Positions 44,166 through 52,731 of a stretch of 64,000 nucleotides of DNA are shown here, one piece after another. This DNA comes from Tropicimonas sp. IMCC34043 (lineage in GTDB: Bacteria > Pseudomonadota > Alphaproteobacteria > Rhodobacterales > Rhodobacteraceae). Below the pieces are notes generated by a model. The model saw nothing but the letters and a program-made list of their open reading frames with translations. It was not told the origin of the DNA and did no database searches. How positions within the stretch are numbered: position 1 is the first letter of the stretch; the number at the start of each line of letters is the position of its first letter. The stretch spans positions 281,948 to 345,947 of the forward strand of contig NZ_QMEK01000004.1 in NCBI RefSeq assembly GCF_003390845.1, written 5' to 3'. The position numbers and the translations under genes are program-made.

Positions 44166-45050
44166 ATGAGCCTCGTGAAGACCTTGGCGAAGGTCGCCGT
44201 CGGTGTGGTTGTTGCCAACAGTGTCAAGGGTATGGTCAGCGGCGGCAGCCGCAGCGGATCTGCCCGGGCAGGCCAGGCCTCGGCCGGCGGCGGTTTGCAG
44301 GACATGCTGGGCCAGATGATGGGCGGTGGCGGTGGCACGCAGGGCGGCAGTCTGCAGGACATGCTTGGGCAGATGATGGGCGGTGGTGCCGGCGCCAGGG
44401 GTGGCGGCGGTCTGCAGGACATGCTGGGCCAGATGATGGGCGGCGGCGCTGGCGGCCCGCAGGGCGGCGGGTTGCAGGACATGCTGGGCCAGATCCTTGG
44501 CGGTGGCGCCGCTGCGGGCGGTGCGCGCGGCGGCGGCATGGGCGGCATGCTCGACGAACTCAGCCGCATGTCACGTCCGGTCGGGGCAGGCACGGGGGCT
44601 GTTGCCGGGGCTGCGGCGGGCGCCGGGGGCCTTGGCGAGCTGCTCAACCAGTCATTGCAGCGCTATGGCGAGCCCGACCGCACCCCGACGCGTGCCGAGG
44701 AGGAACAGGCCGGTCTGCTGTTGCGCGCCATGATCCAGGCGGCCAAGGCCGACGGGCGGATCGACGAGGGTGAAAAACGCTATCTGCTCGACCAGCTGGG
44801 CGATGCCAGCCCCGAGGAGATGGCCTTTGTCGAGGCCGAGATGAAGCGCCCGATCGATGCCGCGGCCCTGGCCCGCGACGTGCCCCGCGGCGCCGAACAG
44901 CAGGTCTATATGGTCTCGGCCATGGCGATCGTGCTCGATGACCAGAGCGAGGCGCGCTATCTGAACGATCTGGCCAAGGCGCTGCGGCTCGACCCGCCCG
45001 CGGTCAATGCGATCCACGACCGTCTCGGGATCGCGCATATCTATCGCTGA
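44166..45050 (+). CDS. DUF533/TerB-like protein with glycine-rich repeats
   Basis: I start this 294-residue protein at the ATG at 44166 (MSLVKTLAKVAVGVVVANSV), after a run of nine G. The N-terminal helix is hydrophobic. Four glycine-rich units with the core LQDMLGQMMGGG follow (about 42-118). The C-terminal 130 residues form a DUF533/TerB-like helical domain (LLLRAMIQAAKADGRIDEGEKRYLLDQLGD), a tellurite-resistance-associated fold. The family may act at the membrane. The run of G just before the start could be a slippage-prone expression switch. Confidence 0.82.
   Translation: MSLVKTLAKVAVGVVVANSVKGMVSGGSRSGSARAGQASAGGGLQDMLGQMMGGGGGTQGGSLQDMLGQMMGGGAGARGGGGLQDMLGQMMGGGAGGPQGGGLQDMLGQILGGGAAAGGARGGGMGGMLDELSRMSRPVGAGTGAVAGAAAGAGGLGELLNQSLQRYGEPDRTPTRAEEEQAGLLLRAMIQAAKADGRIDEGEKRYLLDQLGDASPEEMAFVEAEMKRPIDAAALARDVPRGAEQQVYMVSAMAIVLDDQSEARYLNDLAKALRLDPPAVNAIHDRLGIAHIYR
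44292..44515 (+). repeat. Four tandem 57-60-base repeats inside the DUF533 gene
   Basis: Four units begin with TGCAGGACATGCT near 44296, 44353, 44413 and 44473, giving periods of 57, 60 and 60 bases. Each encodes LQDMLGQMMGGG or, in the fourth, LQDMLGQILGGG. Copy number could vary by recombination without breaking the frame. Confidence 0.8.
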
Positions 45051-45074
45051 ACCGGGGCTAGGCGGGCGGGGCGC

Positions 45075-45884
45075 TCAGAACCGTGCCGCCACCCCGGGCA
45101 GGGCAAGCGATGTGATAAGATCGCGCAGCTCCTGCCTTGCGGCGACATTGGACAGGCTCAGCTTTTCGATACCGGCGTCGCGCAGGTCGAGCAACGTCAG
45201 CCCCTGCGGGAACAATTCGCGAAAGATCACGCGTTCGCTGAATCCCGGCGCAACGCGAAACCCGATCCGCTTGCTCAGCCGCACCAGCGCGTCCCCGACC
45301 TTCTTCTTGTTGCGCATCTGCTGGGATCCGACCCGATTGCGGGTCACGATCCAGTCAATCGGCGGCAACCCGGCGTGCGCCCGCGCCTGGCGCGCAGCCC
45401 AGACCATCTCGGAATAAACCGACGGTCCCAGGATCTTCCCGGTCTCGGGGTCGAGCCGTGCGAGCAGATCGAAGTCGACGAAACTGTCGTTCAGCGGCGT
45501 GATCAGCGTATCGGCCAGCGAATGAGCCATCTGGCTCAGCCTTGTGTGCGAGCCCGGGCAATCGATCAGGACGAAATCCGAGTCTGCCTGGGCGGCCTGC
45601 ACGGCCAGCGACAGGCGATATTCCTGCGGGTTCTGGCCTTCGGGGATGTCCTCGGGCGCAAGCTCGGGCAATTCGCCGTGCGCCGGCATCGCAAGCTCAA
45701 GCCCGGCGCGCCGGCGGAAGGCGGCGCGGTTCTCGATATAGCGGCCGAGACTGCGCTGGCGCAGGTCGAGGTCGAGCGTGCTGACGCGAAACCCCATACG
45801 CACCAGCGCCGTGGCCACATGCATCGAGGTGGTCGATTTTCCCGAGCCGCCCTTCTCGTTTCCGACGATGATTATATGCGCCAT
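45075..45884 (-). CDS. mipZ: Division-plane positioning ATPase MipZ (ParA family)
   Basis: MipZ is the alphaproteobacterial ParA-like ATPase that forms a gradient from the poles and blocks FtsZ ring assembly away from midcell. The 269-residue protein starts at the ATG at 45884 after CAGGAGTGG. It has the deviant Walker A NEKGGSGKSTTS (K11 and K16), VLIDCPGSHTRLSQ (Walker B/A') and the MipZ-specific WIVTRNRVG...RNKKKVGDAL region. No parB or ftsZ is in the window. It is divergent from nothing; a small membrane gene precedes it on the same strand, 137 bases upstream. Confidence 0.95.
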   Translation of the reverse strand: MAHIIIVGNEKGGSGKSTTSMHVATALVRMGFRVSTLDLDLRQRSLGRYIENRAAFRRRAGLELAMPAHGELPELAPEDIPEGQNPQEYRLSLAVQAAQADSDFVLIDCPGSHTRLSQMAHSLADTLITPLNDSFVDFDLLARLDPETGKILGPSVYSEMVWAARQARAHAGLPPIDWIVTRNRVGSQQMRNKKKVGDALVRLSKRIGFRVAPGFSERVIFRELFPQGLTLLDLRDAGIEKLSLSNVAARQELRDLITSLALPGVAARF

Positions 45885-46021
45885 CGCCACTCCTGGGTGC
45901 TTGGCGCCGGGCCTCCCCGGGGCGCGTGGGGTGGGACGCCGGCGGGCGGTTTGCACCTGCGGTGGTAGTTCGCGTTGGGCGCGAGGGAAAGGGCGGAAAT
46001 GCCGCGTCTGTGATCGAGCGG

Positions 46022-46171
46022 TCAGAACAGGGCGCGCCAGACCAGTTCGCCTAGGCCGAGCGCGACGAAAACCGGCGCCGCCAGAAGGCTGGCCAGCCAC
46101 AGCGCCCCGCGAAACGTCGGGCGGACGGGCGGGGCGGTGACACCGTGGACGGGGCGATCCTGCTTGGGCAT
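46022..46171 (-). CDS. Small single-helix membrane protein upstream of mipZ
   Basis: This 49-residue frame was found by eye and is too short for ordinary gene calling. The product begins MPKQDRPVHGVTAPPVRPTF, then has one hydrophobic helix (about 22-42, GALWLASLLAAPVFVALGLG) and ends ELVWRALF. Codon use is as GC3-biased as in the neighbouring genes. There is no strong Shine-Dalgarno. It is on the same strand as mipZ and divergent from the GNAT-like gene. It may be a conserved small membrane protein of this lineage; function unknown. Confidence 0.65.
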   Translation of the reverse strand: MPKQDRPVHGVTAPPVRPTFRGALWLASLLAAPVFVALGLGELVWRALF

Positions 46172-46216
46172 GGCGTCATTAACGCCGCCTTAGATTTCAG
46201 GCCGGTTAATGCGGCC

Positions 46217-47173
46217 ATGGAAGATCTCTGGACCGAAACCGCGACCCTGATGGCGCCCGAGGCGGCCGTGGCCCCCATGCAACAGCACGCGTCCTATGGT
46301 GCGGCCTGCGCCGCCCTCGGGACCGGCGTCCTTTGGTACCGCCTGGATGGCGCCGGCGGGCAGGGGGCGGCGCAGGTCCTGATCCGTCGCTGGCCGCTGC
46401 TCGGGGCGACGGCGCTGCTGTCGCGCGGGCCGCTCTGGGCACCCGACACCCCGGCGGAACTGCGGCGCGCGGGGCTTTTGCGGTTGCTGGTCCAGCTGCG
46501 CCGGCAGTTCCGATGCGTTCTGGTCACGCCCGATCCCATCGAGGCGGCCGATCCGCTGGCGGACAGCGGCTGGCTTGCCACAATGACGCCCTGCTCGCTG
46601 GCACGGCTCGATCTAACGCCCGATCCTCTGGCACTGCGGGCGGGCCTGCGGGGCAAGTGGCGCAACCGTCTGGTGCGGGCCGAGGCGGCGGGCCTCTCTG
46701 TCCGGGACCGGCCATTCTCGCCCGCGCGCGACGACTGGCTGCTTGCCGCCGAGGCCGCGCAGGCCAAAGCGCGCGGATACCGCCGGCTGCCCGCGGACTT
46801 CACCCTGGCCTGGAGCCGCGCCGATGGCCAGCATGGCACCCGGATCTTCACCGCCGAACGGGCAGGGCGGATCGTGGCAGCGATGCTGTTCCTGCTGCAT
46901 GGCGCCGGGGCGAGTTATCACATCGGCTGGTCGGGTCCCGCGGGGCGCGCGCTTGGCGCCCACGCCCTGCTGATGTGGCAGGCCATGCTGCGCCTGCGCG
47001 AAGGCGGCGTGCAGATGCTGGACCTCGACCTGATCGATACCGAAGCCGCGCCGGGACTTGCCCGGTTCAAGCTCGGCACCGGCGCACAGCCGCTGGTCCT
47101 CGGCGCCACACGCCTGTCCGCCCCGGGCAGCAGGATCTTTGCCGCAAGGCCCATGCGCCCGAAGGCGGCGTGA
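46217..47173 (+). CDS. GNAT/FemAB-like acyltransferase family protein
   Basis: This 318-residue protein has the acetyltransferase-type C-terminal half GRIVAAMLFLLHGAGASYHIGWSGPAGRALGAHALLMWQAM, seen in the BioF2-like/FemAB group of GNAT-fold enzymes, and a first half of similar fold (WRNRLVRAEAAGL). The FemAB-like group transfers amino acids or acyl groups to peptidoglycan or sugars; the substrate here is not known. I use the ATG at 46217; the GTG at 46145 would overlap the divergent 49-residue gene. It is followed by a small membrane-protein gene. Confidence 0.72.
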   Translation: MEDLWTETATLMAPEAAVAPMQQHASYGAACAALGTGVLWYRLDGAGGQGAAQVLIRRWPLLGATALLSRGPLWAPDTPAELRRAGLLRLLVQLRRQFRCVLVTPDPIEAADPLADSGWLATMTPCSLARLDLTPDPLALRAGLRGKWRNRLVRAEAAGLSVRDRPFSPARDDWLLAAEAAQAKARGYRRLPADFTLAWSRADGQHGTRIFTAERAGRIVAAMLFLLHGAGASYHIGWSGPAGRALGAHALLMWQAMLRLREGGVQMLDLDLIDTEAAPGLARFKLGTGAQPLVLGATRLSAPGSRIFAARPMRPKAA

Positions 47174-47273
47174 CAACAGCCCGGGAGGCCAGTCGCTTCG
47201 ATCCCCGGCGCGCTTGCAAGCGGCGCCCTGTCGCGCAATCCTCGAGCGACGCCTCCCGCCGTCGGATCCCGCC

Positions 47274-47633
47274 ATGTCTCCGCTGCTCGTTGCTTCCACG
47301 CTGTCGATGTTCGCGACCTGCTATGCCATCGTGCTGGCCGTGATCTGGATCCGTGCGGTCGGCCGGCGTGACCGGCACGAGCACGTCGGCCTTTTCATCG
47401 CGCTGATGGGAGTTCTGGTGCCGGGCGTGGTGCTGAGCATTGCCACCCTGCTCGCCGGCGCGGTTTTCGGCCTGCCCTACATCGGGCTGGCGCTGCCGGT
47501 CCTGTTTCCGGCCGCCATCGCCACCGGCCTGCATCTCGAGGTCGACGCCCTGACCTCGCCTACCCCCTCGACCGAGGGCTTCCGCATCGCGCAGGGCGTG
47601 GTGCTGACGATCATCCTCGTCGCGCTGACCTGA
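47274..47633 (+). CDS. Small integral membrane protein
   Basis: This 119-residue protein has four hydrophobic segments (about 4-26, 40-66, 68-86 and 108-119, the last short), with a charged loop RAVGRRDRHEHVG between the first two. No known family is evident. It starts 100 bases after the GNAT-like gene on the same strand and is convergent with the M42 peptidase gene. The start at 47274 is the first ATG with family-like membrane start (MSPLLVASTLSMFATC). Function unknown. Confidence 0.65.
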   Translation: MSPLLVASTLSMFATCYAIVLAVIWIRAVGRRDRHEHVGLFIALMGVLVPGVVLSIATLLAGAVFGLPYIGLALPVLFPAAIATGLHLEVDALTSPTPSTEGFRIAQGVVLTIILVALT

Positions 47634-47645
47634 ACCGGGCCGCCC

Positions 47646-48689
47646 TCAGGCGAGCCCGCCCGACAGATAGGCGATCAGGATGTCCCGCGCAGCGGCCAGA
47701 TCCCGGCGGTCGACCATCTCGGTCACCGTGTGGATATAGCGCGTGCCGACCACGATCCCCACGGCGCGGGCACCGGCCGCGGCCTGCTGCGCGGCCGCCC
47801 CGTCCTGGCCACCGGCGCGCAGCATGGTGCGCTGGAACGGGATCCCCCGCGCCGTCGCCAGCGCGTCGATCTCGGCCACCAGCCCGGTGTCGGCAATGAA
47901 CGAGCTGTCACGCACATGCAGGCCGAACCCCTTGCCCTGTTCGGTCGTGCGATCCTGGTCGGGTACGCCCGGCGTGTCGCAGGCAAGCGTCGTGTCGATG
48001 CCAAGCCCGATGTCGGGCTGGACCCGGAACGCCGCAGTCCGCGCCCCGCGCAGGCCGACCTCCTCCTGGGTGGTGAAGGCGACGTGGATCTCGGCCGGAT
48101 GGTCGGCCTCGCCAAGGCCCCGGATCGCCTCGATCCCGAGCCAGCACGCCACCCGGTTGTCGAGCGCCTTCGAGACCAGCTTCTCGCCCATCTCGAGGAA
48201 CGGCTCGTCGAGCACCACCATGTCGCCGACCTTGACCCGCTCGGCCGCCGCCTCGCCCAGCCCGGTGTCGACGAAGAACTCGTGCACCTCGGGGATCTTC
48301 TTGCGATCCTCGGCCGACGCGATGTGCACCGGCCGCCCGCCCGGGTTCATCACCCCCTTGATGTCGCCACCCTCGGTACAGACCAGCACCCGGCGTGCAA
48401 AGAGGTTGCGCGGATCGAAGCCACCGACGGGCAGCAGATAGAGAAACCCTTCCTTCGAGATGTGGCTGACCAGAAAGCCGATCTCGTCCATATGGCACAG
48501 CAGCATGACCTTCACCGGCGCCTCGAGTCCGCCGCGGGCATCGCGGCGACAGATCAGCGAACCCATCGGATCGACTTCGACATGATCGAACAGCCCGGTG
48601 GTCTCGGACAGGATCAGGTCGCGCACCCGCGTCTCGTGACCGGGCACGCCCGGGGTTTCGCAAAGCCGCTTCAGAAGCTCGATGTTCAT
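47646..48689 (-). CDS. M42-family metallopeptidase (glutamyl aminopeptidase/endoglucanase type)
   Basis: This 347-residue di-metal aminopeptidase starts at the ATG at 48689, opening MNIELLKRLCETPGVPGHE as the family does. The metal ligands are in LLCHMDEIGFLVSHI (His near 68), the aspartate of DNRVACW, and TTQEEVGLRGA (catalytic Glu-Glu), with IGLGIDTTLACDTPG further on. The M42 group includes tetrahedral TET aminopeptidases and is common in bacteria and archaea. It acts in the cytoplasm on small peptides. Confidence 0.93.
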   Translation of the reverse strand: MNIELLKRLCETPGVPGHETRVRDLILSETTGLFDHVEVDPMGSLICRRDARGGLEAPVKVMLLCHMDEIGFLVSHISKEGFLYLLPVGGFDPRNLFARRVLVCTEGGDIKGVMNPGGRPVHIASAEDRKKIPEVHEFFVDTGLGEAAAERVKVGDMVVLDEPFLEMGEKLVSKALDNRVACWLGIEAIRGLGEADHPAEIHVAFTTQEEVGLRGARTAAFRVQPDIGLGIDTTLACDTPGVPDQDRTTEQGKGFGLHVRDSSFIADTGLVAEIDALATARGIPFQRTMLRAGGQDGAAAQQAAAGARAVGIVVGTRYIHTVTEMVDRRDLAAARDILIAYLSGGLA

Positions 48690-49012
48690 TGGTGTTACCG
48701 CCTCGGTCGATCCATTCCGGTGCGACCCTAGTGCGCCGCGCGCATCTTCCGCAACCGCCAACCGTCGCCGTCTCCTACACGCGAAACCGACTTCTTCCGT
48801 TCGAAAAAATCTACCGTGTGGCGTCGGCCAACGTCCCAGCCGGAGGTTAGCAAGGGCTTCGAGCGTGGAGACACCAAATATCGGAAGGCTCGATGCCCTT
48901 GCGGATTTCACGGAACTGCCGTTCATGCCAGGCGCGGCGAACGGCGGGTCCGAGCCCTTTTCTCCTGATTTGACAGTCGGTATTCTAGGCGTGATCTGAC
49001 AGGAGACGAAGT
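48690..49012. other. 323-base spacer between the M42 and GST genes
   Basis: It contains no recognisable gene. TTGACA at 48970-48975 is a possible -35 for the GST gene, with AGGAGACGAAGT directly before its GTG. A short open plus-strand tail to 48999 reads NIGRLDALADFTELPF and may be a gene remnant; I cannot name it. Confidence 0.4.
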
Positions 49013-49630
49013 GTGAAAATCTGGGGCCGCAACAATTCCACCAATGTCCGCAAGGTACTGTGGTGTGCCGAAGAACTTGGACTGAAGTACGAACATATCC
49101 CTGCTGGAGGTGCGTTCGGTGTCGTAAATTCTCAGGAGTTTCGCGCGCTCAACCCAAACGGCTTGGTGCCGTCTCTCAAGGACGGGGATCTGGTGCTTTG
49201 GGAATCGAACGCCATCGTCAGATATCTTGCAAGACAATATGGGACGACCCCGTTTGCACCTTCGGACCCGCGCATCTGGGCGGTGGCCGACAAATGGATG
49301 GACTGGGCATCGCTTTCTTTCGCAGTGCCTTTCCGCGATCTGTTCTGGAATCTGGTGCGCTCTACGCCGGAACAGCGTGATGATGTGGCCGTAGAACGGG
49401 GTCTTGCGCAGTGCGCCACTCTCATGAGCATTGCTGATGATACCCTTTCAGAAAGCGAATGGCTTTCAGGCGCTGAGTTCGGGTTCGGCGACATTCCCTT
49501 GGGCTGCATCGCCTATGCCTGGTTCAGCATGTCAATCGAACGGCCAGAGCATCCTGCGCTTGAGGCATGGTATGGTCGCCTCTCTGAACGCCCGGCCTAT
49601 CGCAAGGCTGTCATGACGGGGCTAACCTGA
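49013..49630 (+). CDS. Glutathione S-transferase family protein (lower-GC gene)
   Basis: The 205-residue protein starts at GTG 49013 after AGGAGACGAAGT. It has the GST N-terminal fold with KIWGRNNSTNVRKVLWCAEELGL and the glutathione-binding LNPNGLVPSL (cis-Pro) and WESNAIVRYLARQYG. The all-helical C-terminal domain follows. The first line of the gene is only about 55% GC, with more A/T third positions than its neighbours, which suggests transfer. It differs clearly from the GST at 39.6 kb. Confidence 0.9.
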   Translation: MKIWGRNNSTNVRKVLWCAEELGLKYEHIPAGGAFGVVNSQEFRALNPNGLVPSLKDGDLVLWESNAIVRYLARQYGTTPFAPSDPRIWAVADKWMDWASLSFAVPFRDLFWNLVRSTPEQRDDVAVERGLAQCATLMSIADDTLSESEWLSGAEFGFGDIPLGCIAYAWFSMSIERPEHPALEAWYGRLSERPAYRKAVMTGLT

Positions 49631-49939
49631 AAAAAGGCCGAACGGCAGAAAAGTCCTGCACAGCTGACAGTGACCGCCTCGTCGGTGAAGGTCCGCTGGG
49701 GCGCGCTCAGCGGCCAGAGCTCAAGCGTCTCTGTGACCGGCTATTTCGACCGTTTTTGACGCATAGGTTCTGGCAAGGGGGGGTGCCCGACAGCGGCCAT
49801 TCGTGACCCGCGCGGCGAATGCCGCGGCCGAGCCCATTGCGACAGATGCTGTGTGGCATTCGAAAGTCAGCTCTGGAGCACCTGATGATCGGCGGAACGA
49901 AAGGACCAAGAGATCGTGGCGCCGGAAGCATTTCGGCCG
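49631..49939. other. 309-base spacer after the GST gene
   Basis: No gene is recognisable. A plus-strand frame across 49634-49760 ends TGYFDRF but lacks a start, and could be the tail of a decayed gene. The region has mixed base composition, in keeping with a rearranged patch. Confidence 0.4.
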
Positions 49940-50458
49940 TTAGGAGCGCATGCACGCCACAATTGAATTATAGGTTGCGTTGGCTGCCTCAGAACCAGGG
50001 TCAAGGTAGTAAGTATGCCCGACATTATCGAACAATGTGAACTTGTCCGGTATAGTGGAAAGCCACTCTCTGGACGGCTTCCCGAAGTCGTCTGACCCGA
50101 AAAACACATGATTTCGCGTGGAAATTGGCCTTTCCTCTCGCAAGCGCGTGGATGAAACGCAAAATATCGACGAGAAAGAAACGCCTGCGGCGGCAGCTCG
50201 CCAAATCGCCGTGCCGCCCGCGCTGTAACCAAGCCCAACACTGCAGTCACTCACACTCTCTTTGAGGGCGCGCACGACTTTCTCCATACCGTCACCAAGA
50301 AAAAGATGATTGTGCAACGCCTCTCCGGTAAGGTCCGGCCTGTTGCACAGGTCGTTCAAGGACAGTCGGCTTACACTTGATACGGCTTGCAACCTGCTGA
50401 GGATGCAATCCTTTTGTGTCGGTTGGTCGTGGATGTCCGTGACTATGCAGATATTCAT
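49940..50458 (-). CDS. Alpha/beta-hydrolase-fold protein (lower-GC gene)
   Basis: The 172-residue protein looks like a small alpha/beta-hydrolase: MNICIVTDIHDQP at the start, nucleophile elbow GYSAGG near residue 78, a candidate acid in FFGSDDFGK and the histidine in NVGHTYYLD near the C-terminus. All three catalytic residues are thus present. It is short for the fold, and the lid is missing. Codon use is lower in GC than flanking genes, like the GST gene before it. Substrate unknown. Confidence 0.72.
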   Translation of the reverse strand: MNICIVTDIHDQPTQKDCILSRLQAVSSVSRLSLNDLCNRPDLTGEALHNHLFLGDGMEKVVRALKESVSDCSVGLGYSAGGTAIWRAAAAGVSFSSIFCVSSTRLREERPISTRNHVFFGSDDFGKPSREWLSTIPDKFTLFDNVGHTYYLDPGSEAANATYNSIVACMRS

Positions 50459-50701
50459 CCGCGGACCTTAGCTTGGCGGCGATTGACCTGAAACCTGCCA
50501 TTCGATCGATCACACCGAATGGCACCTCACTTCCGCCGTTCGGATGGCCTGACAAATGTGACGGGTGGCAAGATATTCTGCGACCGCGCGTTGGGTCATT
50601 CCTCGGGGAGGCGCGCCCGTCACCGGTTCCCGGGTTGGCCGTCCCGGAAACTGGCGGCCTCTACCTTCCCAGAGCGAAAAGCACAGACAATCACTCACGC
50701 A

Positions 50702-50753
50702 TAATCCTCGGGGGAGCGGCCCGGCGCGGGCCGCGCGGGGGCAGACAGCCCCC
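50702..50753 (-). repeat. Dispersed two-hairpin element, copy 2
   Basis: On the minus strand it reads GGGGGCTGTCTGCCCCC, then hairpin GCGGCCCG/CGGGCCGC, then CTCCCCCGAGGATTAT. Order and first-hairpin loop are those of copy 1 at 34617, while the second stem has changed on both sides, keeping base pairing. It lies after the rpmE terminator on the minus strand. Confidence 0.65.
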
Positions 50754-50787
50754 TGTCCACCCATCCGCCAGAACCGCCTGCCGGAAC

Positions 50788-50815
50788 GAAAAACGCCGCC
50801 CCGAAGGGCGGCGTT
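50788..50815 (-). terminator. Rho-independent terminator of rplS-rpmE
   Basis: On the minus strand the perfect 10-base stem AACGCCGCCC with GGGCGGCGTT (50815-50792) and a TTCG loop is followed by TTTCGTT, 23 bases after the rpmE stop. Confidence 0.85.
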
Positions 50816-50838
50816 CTGCACTGTCCAGTGGCCGGGGT

Positions 50839-51060
50839 TCAGAATCCCAGACCCTCGTATTTCTTCTTGAACTTCGACACACGCCCGCCGGCATCCATCA
50901 GCCGCTGAGAGCCGCCGGTCCAGGCAGGGTGCGAGCTGGGGTCGATGTCGAGCGACAACATTTCGCCTTCCTTGCCCCAGGTCGATTTCATCTGGATCAC
51001 GGTCCCATCGGTCATCTTGACGTCGATGAGGTGATAGTCGGGATGCAGGTCCTTTTTCAT
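50839..51060 (-). CDS. rpmE: Ribosomal protein bL31
   Basis: The 73-residue large-subunit protein starts [20 protein letters not shown] at the ATG at 51060, with GAGGAG upstream. It has no CxxC zinc motif, so it is of the zinc-independent kind. It follows rplS by 11 bases and ends at a clear terminator. The rplS-rpmE order is usual in this lineage. Confidence 0.97.
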   Translation of the reverse strand: MKKDLHPDYHLIDVKMTDGTVIQMKSTWGKEGEMLSLDIDPSSHPAWTGGSQRLMDAGGRVSKFKKKYEGLGF

Positions 51061-51071
51061 CGCGCCGCTCC

Positions 51072-51449
51072 TCACTGTTCCGATTTCGGCTTGTAGCCGC
51101 TATTTTCAGCGATCCGGGCCGACTTGCCACGGCGCGCGCGCAGGTAATACAGCTTGGCGCGGCGGACCTTGCCGCGGCGCACCACGTCGATGCTCTCGAT
51201 ATTGGTCGAATGCAGCGGGAAGATACGCTCGACGCCTTCGCCAAAGGAAATCTTGCGGACCGTGAACGAGGCGTCGATGCCGGCGCCGTTGCGGCGGCTG
51301 ATGCAGACGCCCTCATAGTTCTGGACCCGCGAGCGCGTGCCTTCGGTCACCTTGTAGCCGACGCGAATCGTGTCGCCGGCCTTGAAATCGGGAATCTGCT
51401 TCCCGAGGGCGGCGATCTGCTCCGCCGCCAGTTCTGCGATCAGATCCAT
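51072..51449 (-). CDS. rplS: Ribosomal protein bL19
   Basis: The 125-residue bL19 sits at the interface of the ribosomal subunits. [29 protein letters not shown] and [13 protein letters not shown] are family signatures. It has the usual length with a short extra C-terminus. Normally trmD and rimM lie upstream, but here a 361-base gap and fpr do, so the operon has been split. Confidence 0.97.
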   Translation of the reverse strand: MDLIAELAAEQIAALGKQIPDFKAGDTIRVGYKVTEGTRSRVQNYEGVCISRRNGAGIDASFTVRKISFGEGVERIFPLHSTNIESIDVVRRGKVRRAKLYYLRARRGKSARIAENSGYKPKSEQ

Positions 51450-51810
51450 CTGATGCGCTCCTCTTGCTGCTTGCGGTTTGCCCGCAAAGGTCTCGTGCGT
51501 CCTCAGAGCTCTCGGTCTTCATCCGGGTCCCCGGGGCGGTCAATTGCCGCCCGCGAGCCCGCCAGAGATCAGGTCGCCATTGCTTTTGGTGCCTCGAGGG
51601 CCAATCCGCGCTCCGGTCCTTCCGGAGCGGCACAGTGTGGGGGAAGAACCCCGACTGCAAACCTCTCCGACCGTCGCTGCGAATCGCTCCGTCCCGGCCG
51701 ATGGCTCGGCCCGATCCGGATCAGGCGCGCTATACGGTGCCAGGGCGCGCGAGGCAAGGATTTGTTGGCCCGCTCGGGCAAGCACCGGCGCCGCGACGCT
51801 GGCCCCGGGG
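51450..51810. other. 361-base spacer upstream of rplS
   Basis: It should hold the rplS promoter and the end of the sulfur cluster's transcript. I see no gene, and no clear autoregulatory leader structure could be worked out by eye. A small GCCCG/CGGGC hairpin lies at 51768-51779. Confidence 0.35.
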
Positions 51811-52662
51811 TCAGTCGACGAAGGCTTTCTCGACCACATATTCCCGCGGATCGGAATTCGCCCCCTCGTGCAGACCGTAGCCTTCGAGCAGATCCTTGAT
51901 CTCGAGGTTGAAGGCGAGGTTGCCGCAGACCATGGCGCGGTCGTTGTCGGGGTGTATCGGCTCGACCCCCAGGTCGCGGAACACGTCGCCCGAGCGCATC
52001 AGGTCGGTGATGCGGCCCATCTTGGGGCTCTGTTCCCGCGTCGTCGTCGGATAATAGCGCAGCTTTTCGTGAAAGCCTTCGCCCATCAGTTCGGCCAGCA
52101 TCTCGTCTTGCCGGATATCGTCGATCAGCGCCGCGCCATAGGCAAGCTCGCCAACCTCGCGGCAGGTGTGGGTGATGATGACCTCGTCGTAATCTTCATA
52201 GGTCTGCGGTTCGCGCAGCAGCGAGGCGAAGGGGGCAAAGCCGGTGCCGGTGGCGAAGAACCACAGCCGTTTGCCGGGCAGGATCGCGTCATGCACCAGC
52301 GTTCCGACGGGTTTCGGACGCAGGATAATCTGATCGCCGACCCTGATGTTCTGCAACCGCGAGGTCAGCGGCCCGTCGGGCACCTTGATCGAGTAGAACT
52401 CAAGCTCTTCGTCCCAGGACGGCGAGGCGATGGAATAGGCGCGCAGGATCGGCTTTTGCTTGCCGGTCTTCGGATCGACATCCCCCATCAGCCCGATCAT
52501 CACGAATTCGCCGGACCGAAAGCGCAGTGTCAGCGGGCGGGTGCAGCGAAAGCTGAACAGCCGGTCGGTCCAGTGCTGGACGAAAGTAACGGTCTGGGCG
52601 TCAGGCAGCGTCGGAACGGCCTTGATCGGTTGGGCGTCGGTCACGGGTCTTTGCTCGGTCAT
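51811..52662 (-). CDS. fpr: Ferredoxin/flavodoxin-NADP reductase
   Basis: The 283-residue flavoenzyme passes electrons between NADPH and ferredoxin or flavodoxin. The FAD-binding motif RAYSIASPSWDEELEFYSI lies near residue 65. The NADP-binding half has GTGFAPFASLLRE and the final EYVVEKAFVD, the C-terminal part that stacks on the flavin. It is 69 bases downstream of the DUF934 gene and likely supplies reduced ferredoxin to the sulfite reductase of the same cluster. Confidence 0.95.
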   Translation of the reverse strand: MTEQRPVTDAQPIKAVPTLPDAQTVTFVQHWTDRLFSFRCTRPLTLRFRSGEFVMIGLMGDVDPKTGKQKPILRAYSIASPSWDEELEFYSIKVPDGPLTSRLQNIRVGDQIILRPKPVGTLVHDAILPGKRLWFFATGTGFAPFASLLREPQTYEDYDEVIITHTCREVGELAYGAALIDDIRQDEMLAELMGEGFHEKLRYYPTTTREQSPKMGRITDLMRSGDVFRDLGVEPIHPDNDRAMVCGNLAFNLEIKDLLEGYGLHEGANSDPREYVVEKAFVD

Positions 52663-52731
52663 GATCTCGTATCGAGGCCGTGGCCCCGTCCTGTTCGTCT
52701 ATTCCAGATGGAAAACGCGTGAAAGGGGCGA

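Larger units (their letters stand above)
50459..50838. other. 380-base spacer between the lower-GC patch and rpmE
   Basis: It holds the repeat copy at 50702-50753 and the rpmE terminator at 50788-50815, described separately. The first 240 bases show no gene; a minus-strand frame ending at 50510 (start MTQRAVAEYLATRH) may be a remnant. Confidence 0.4.
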
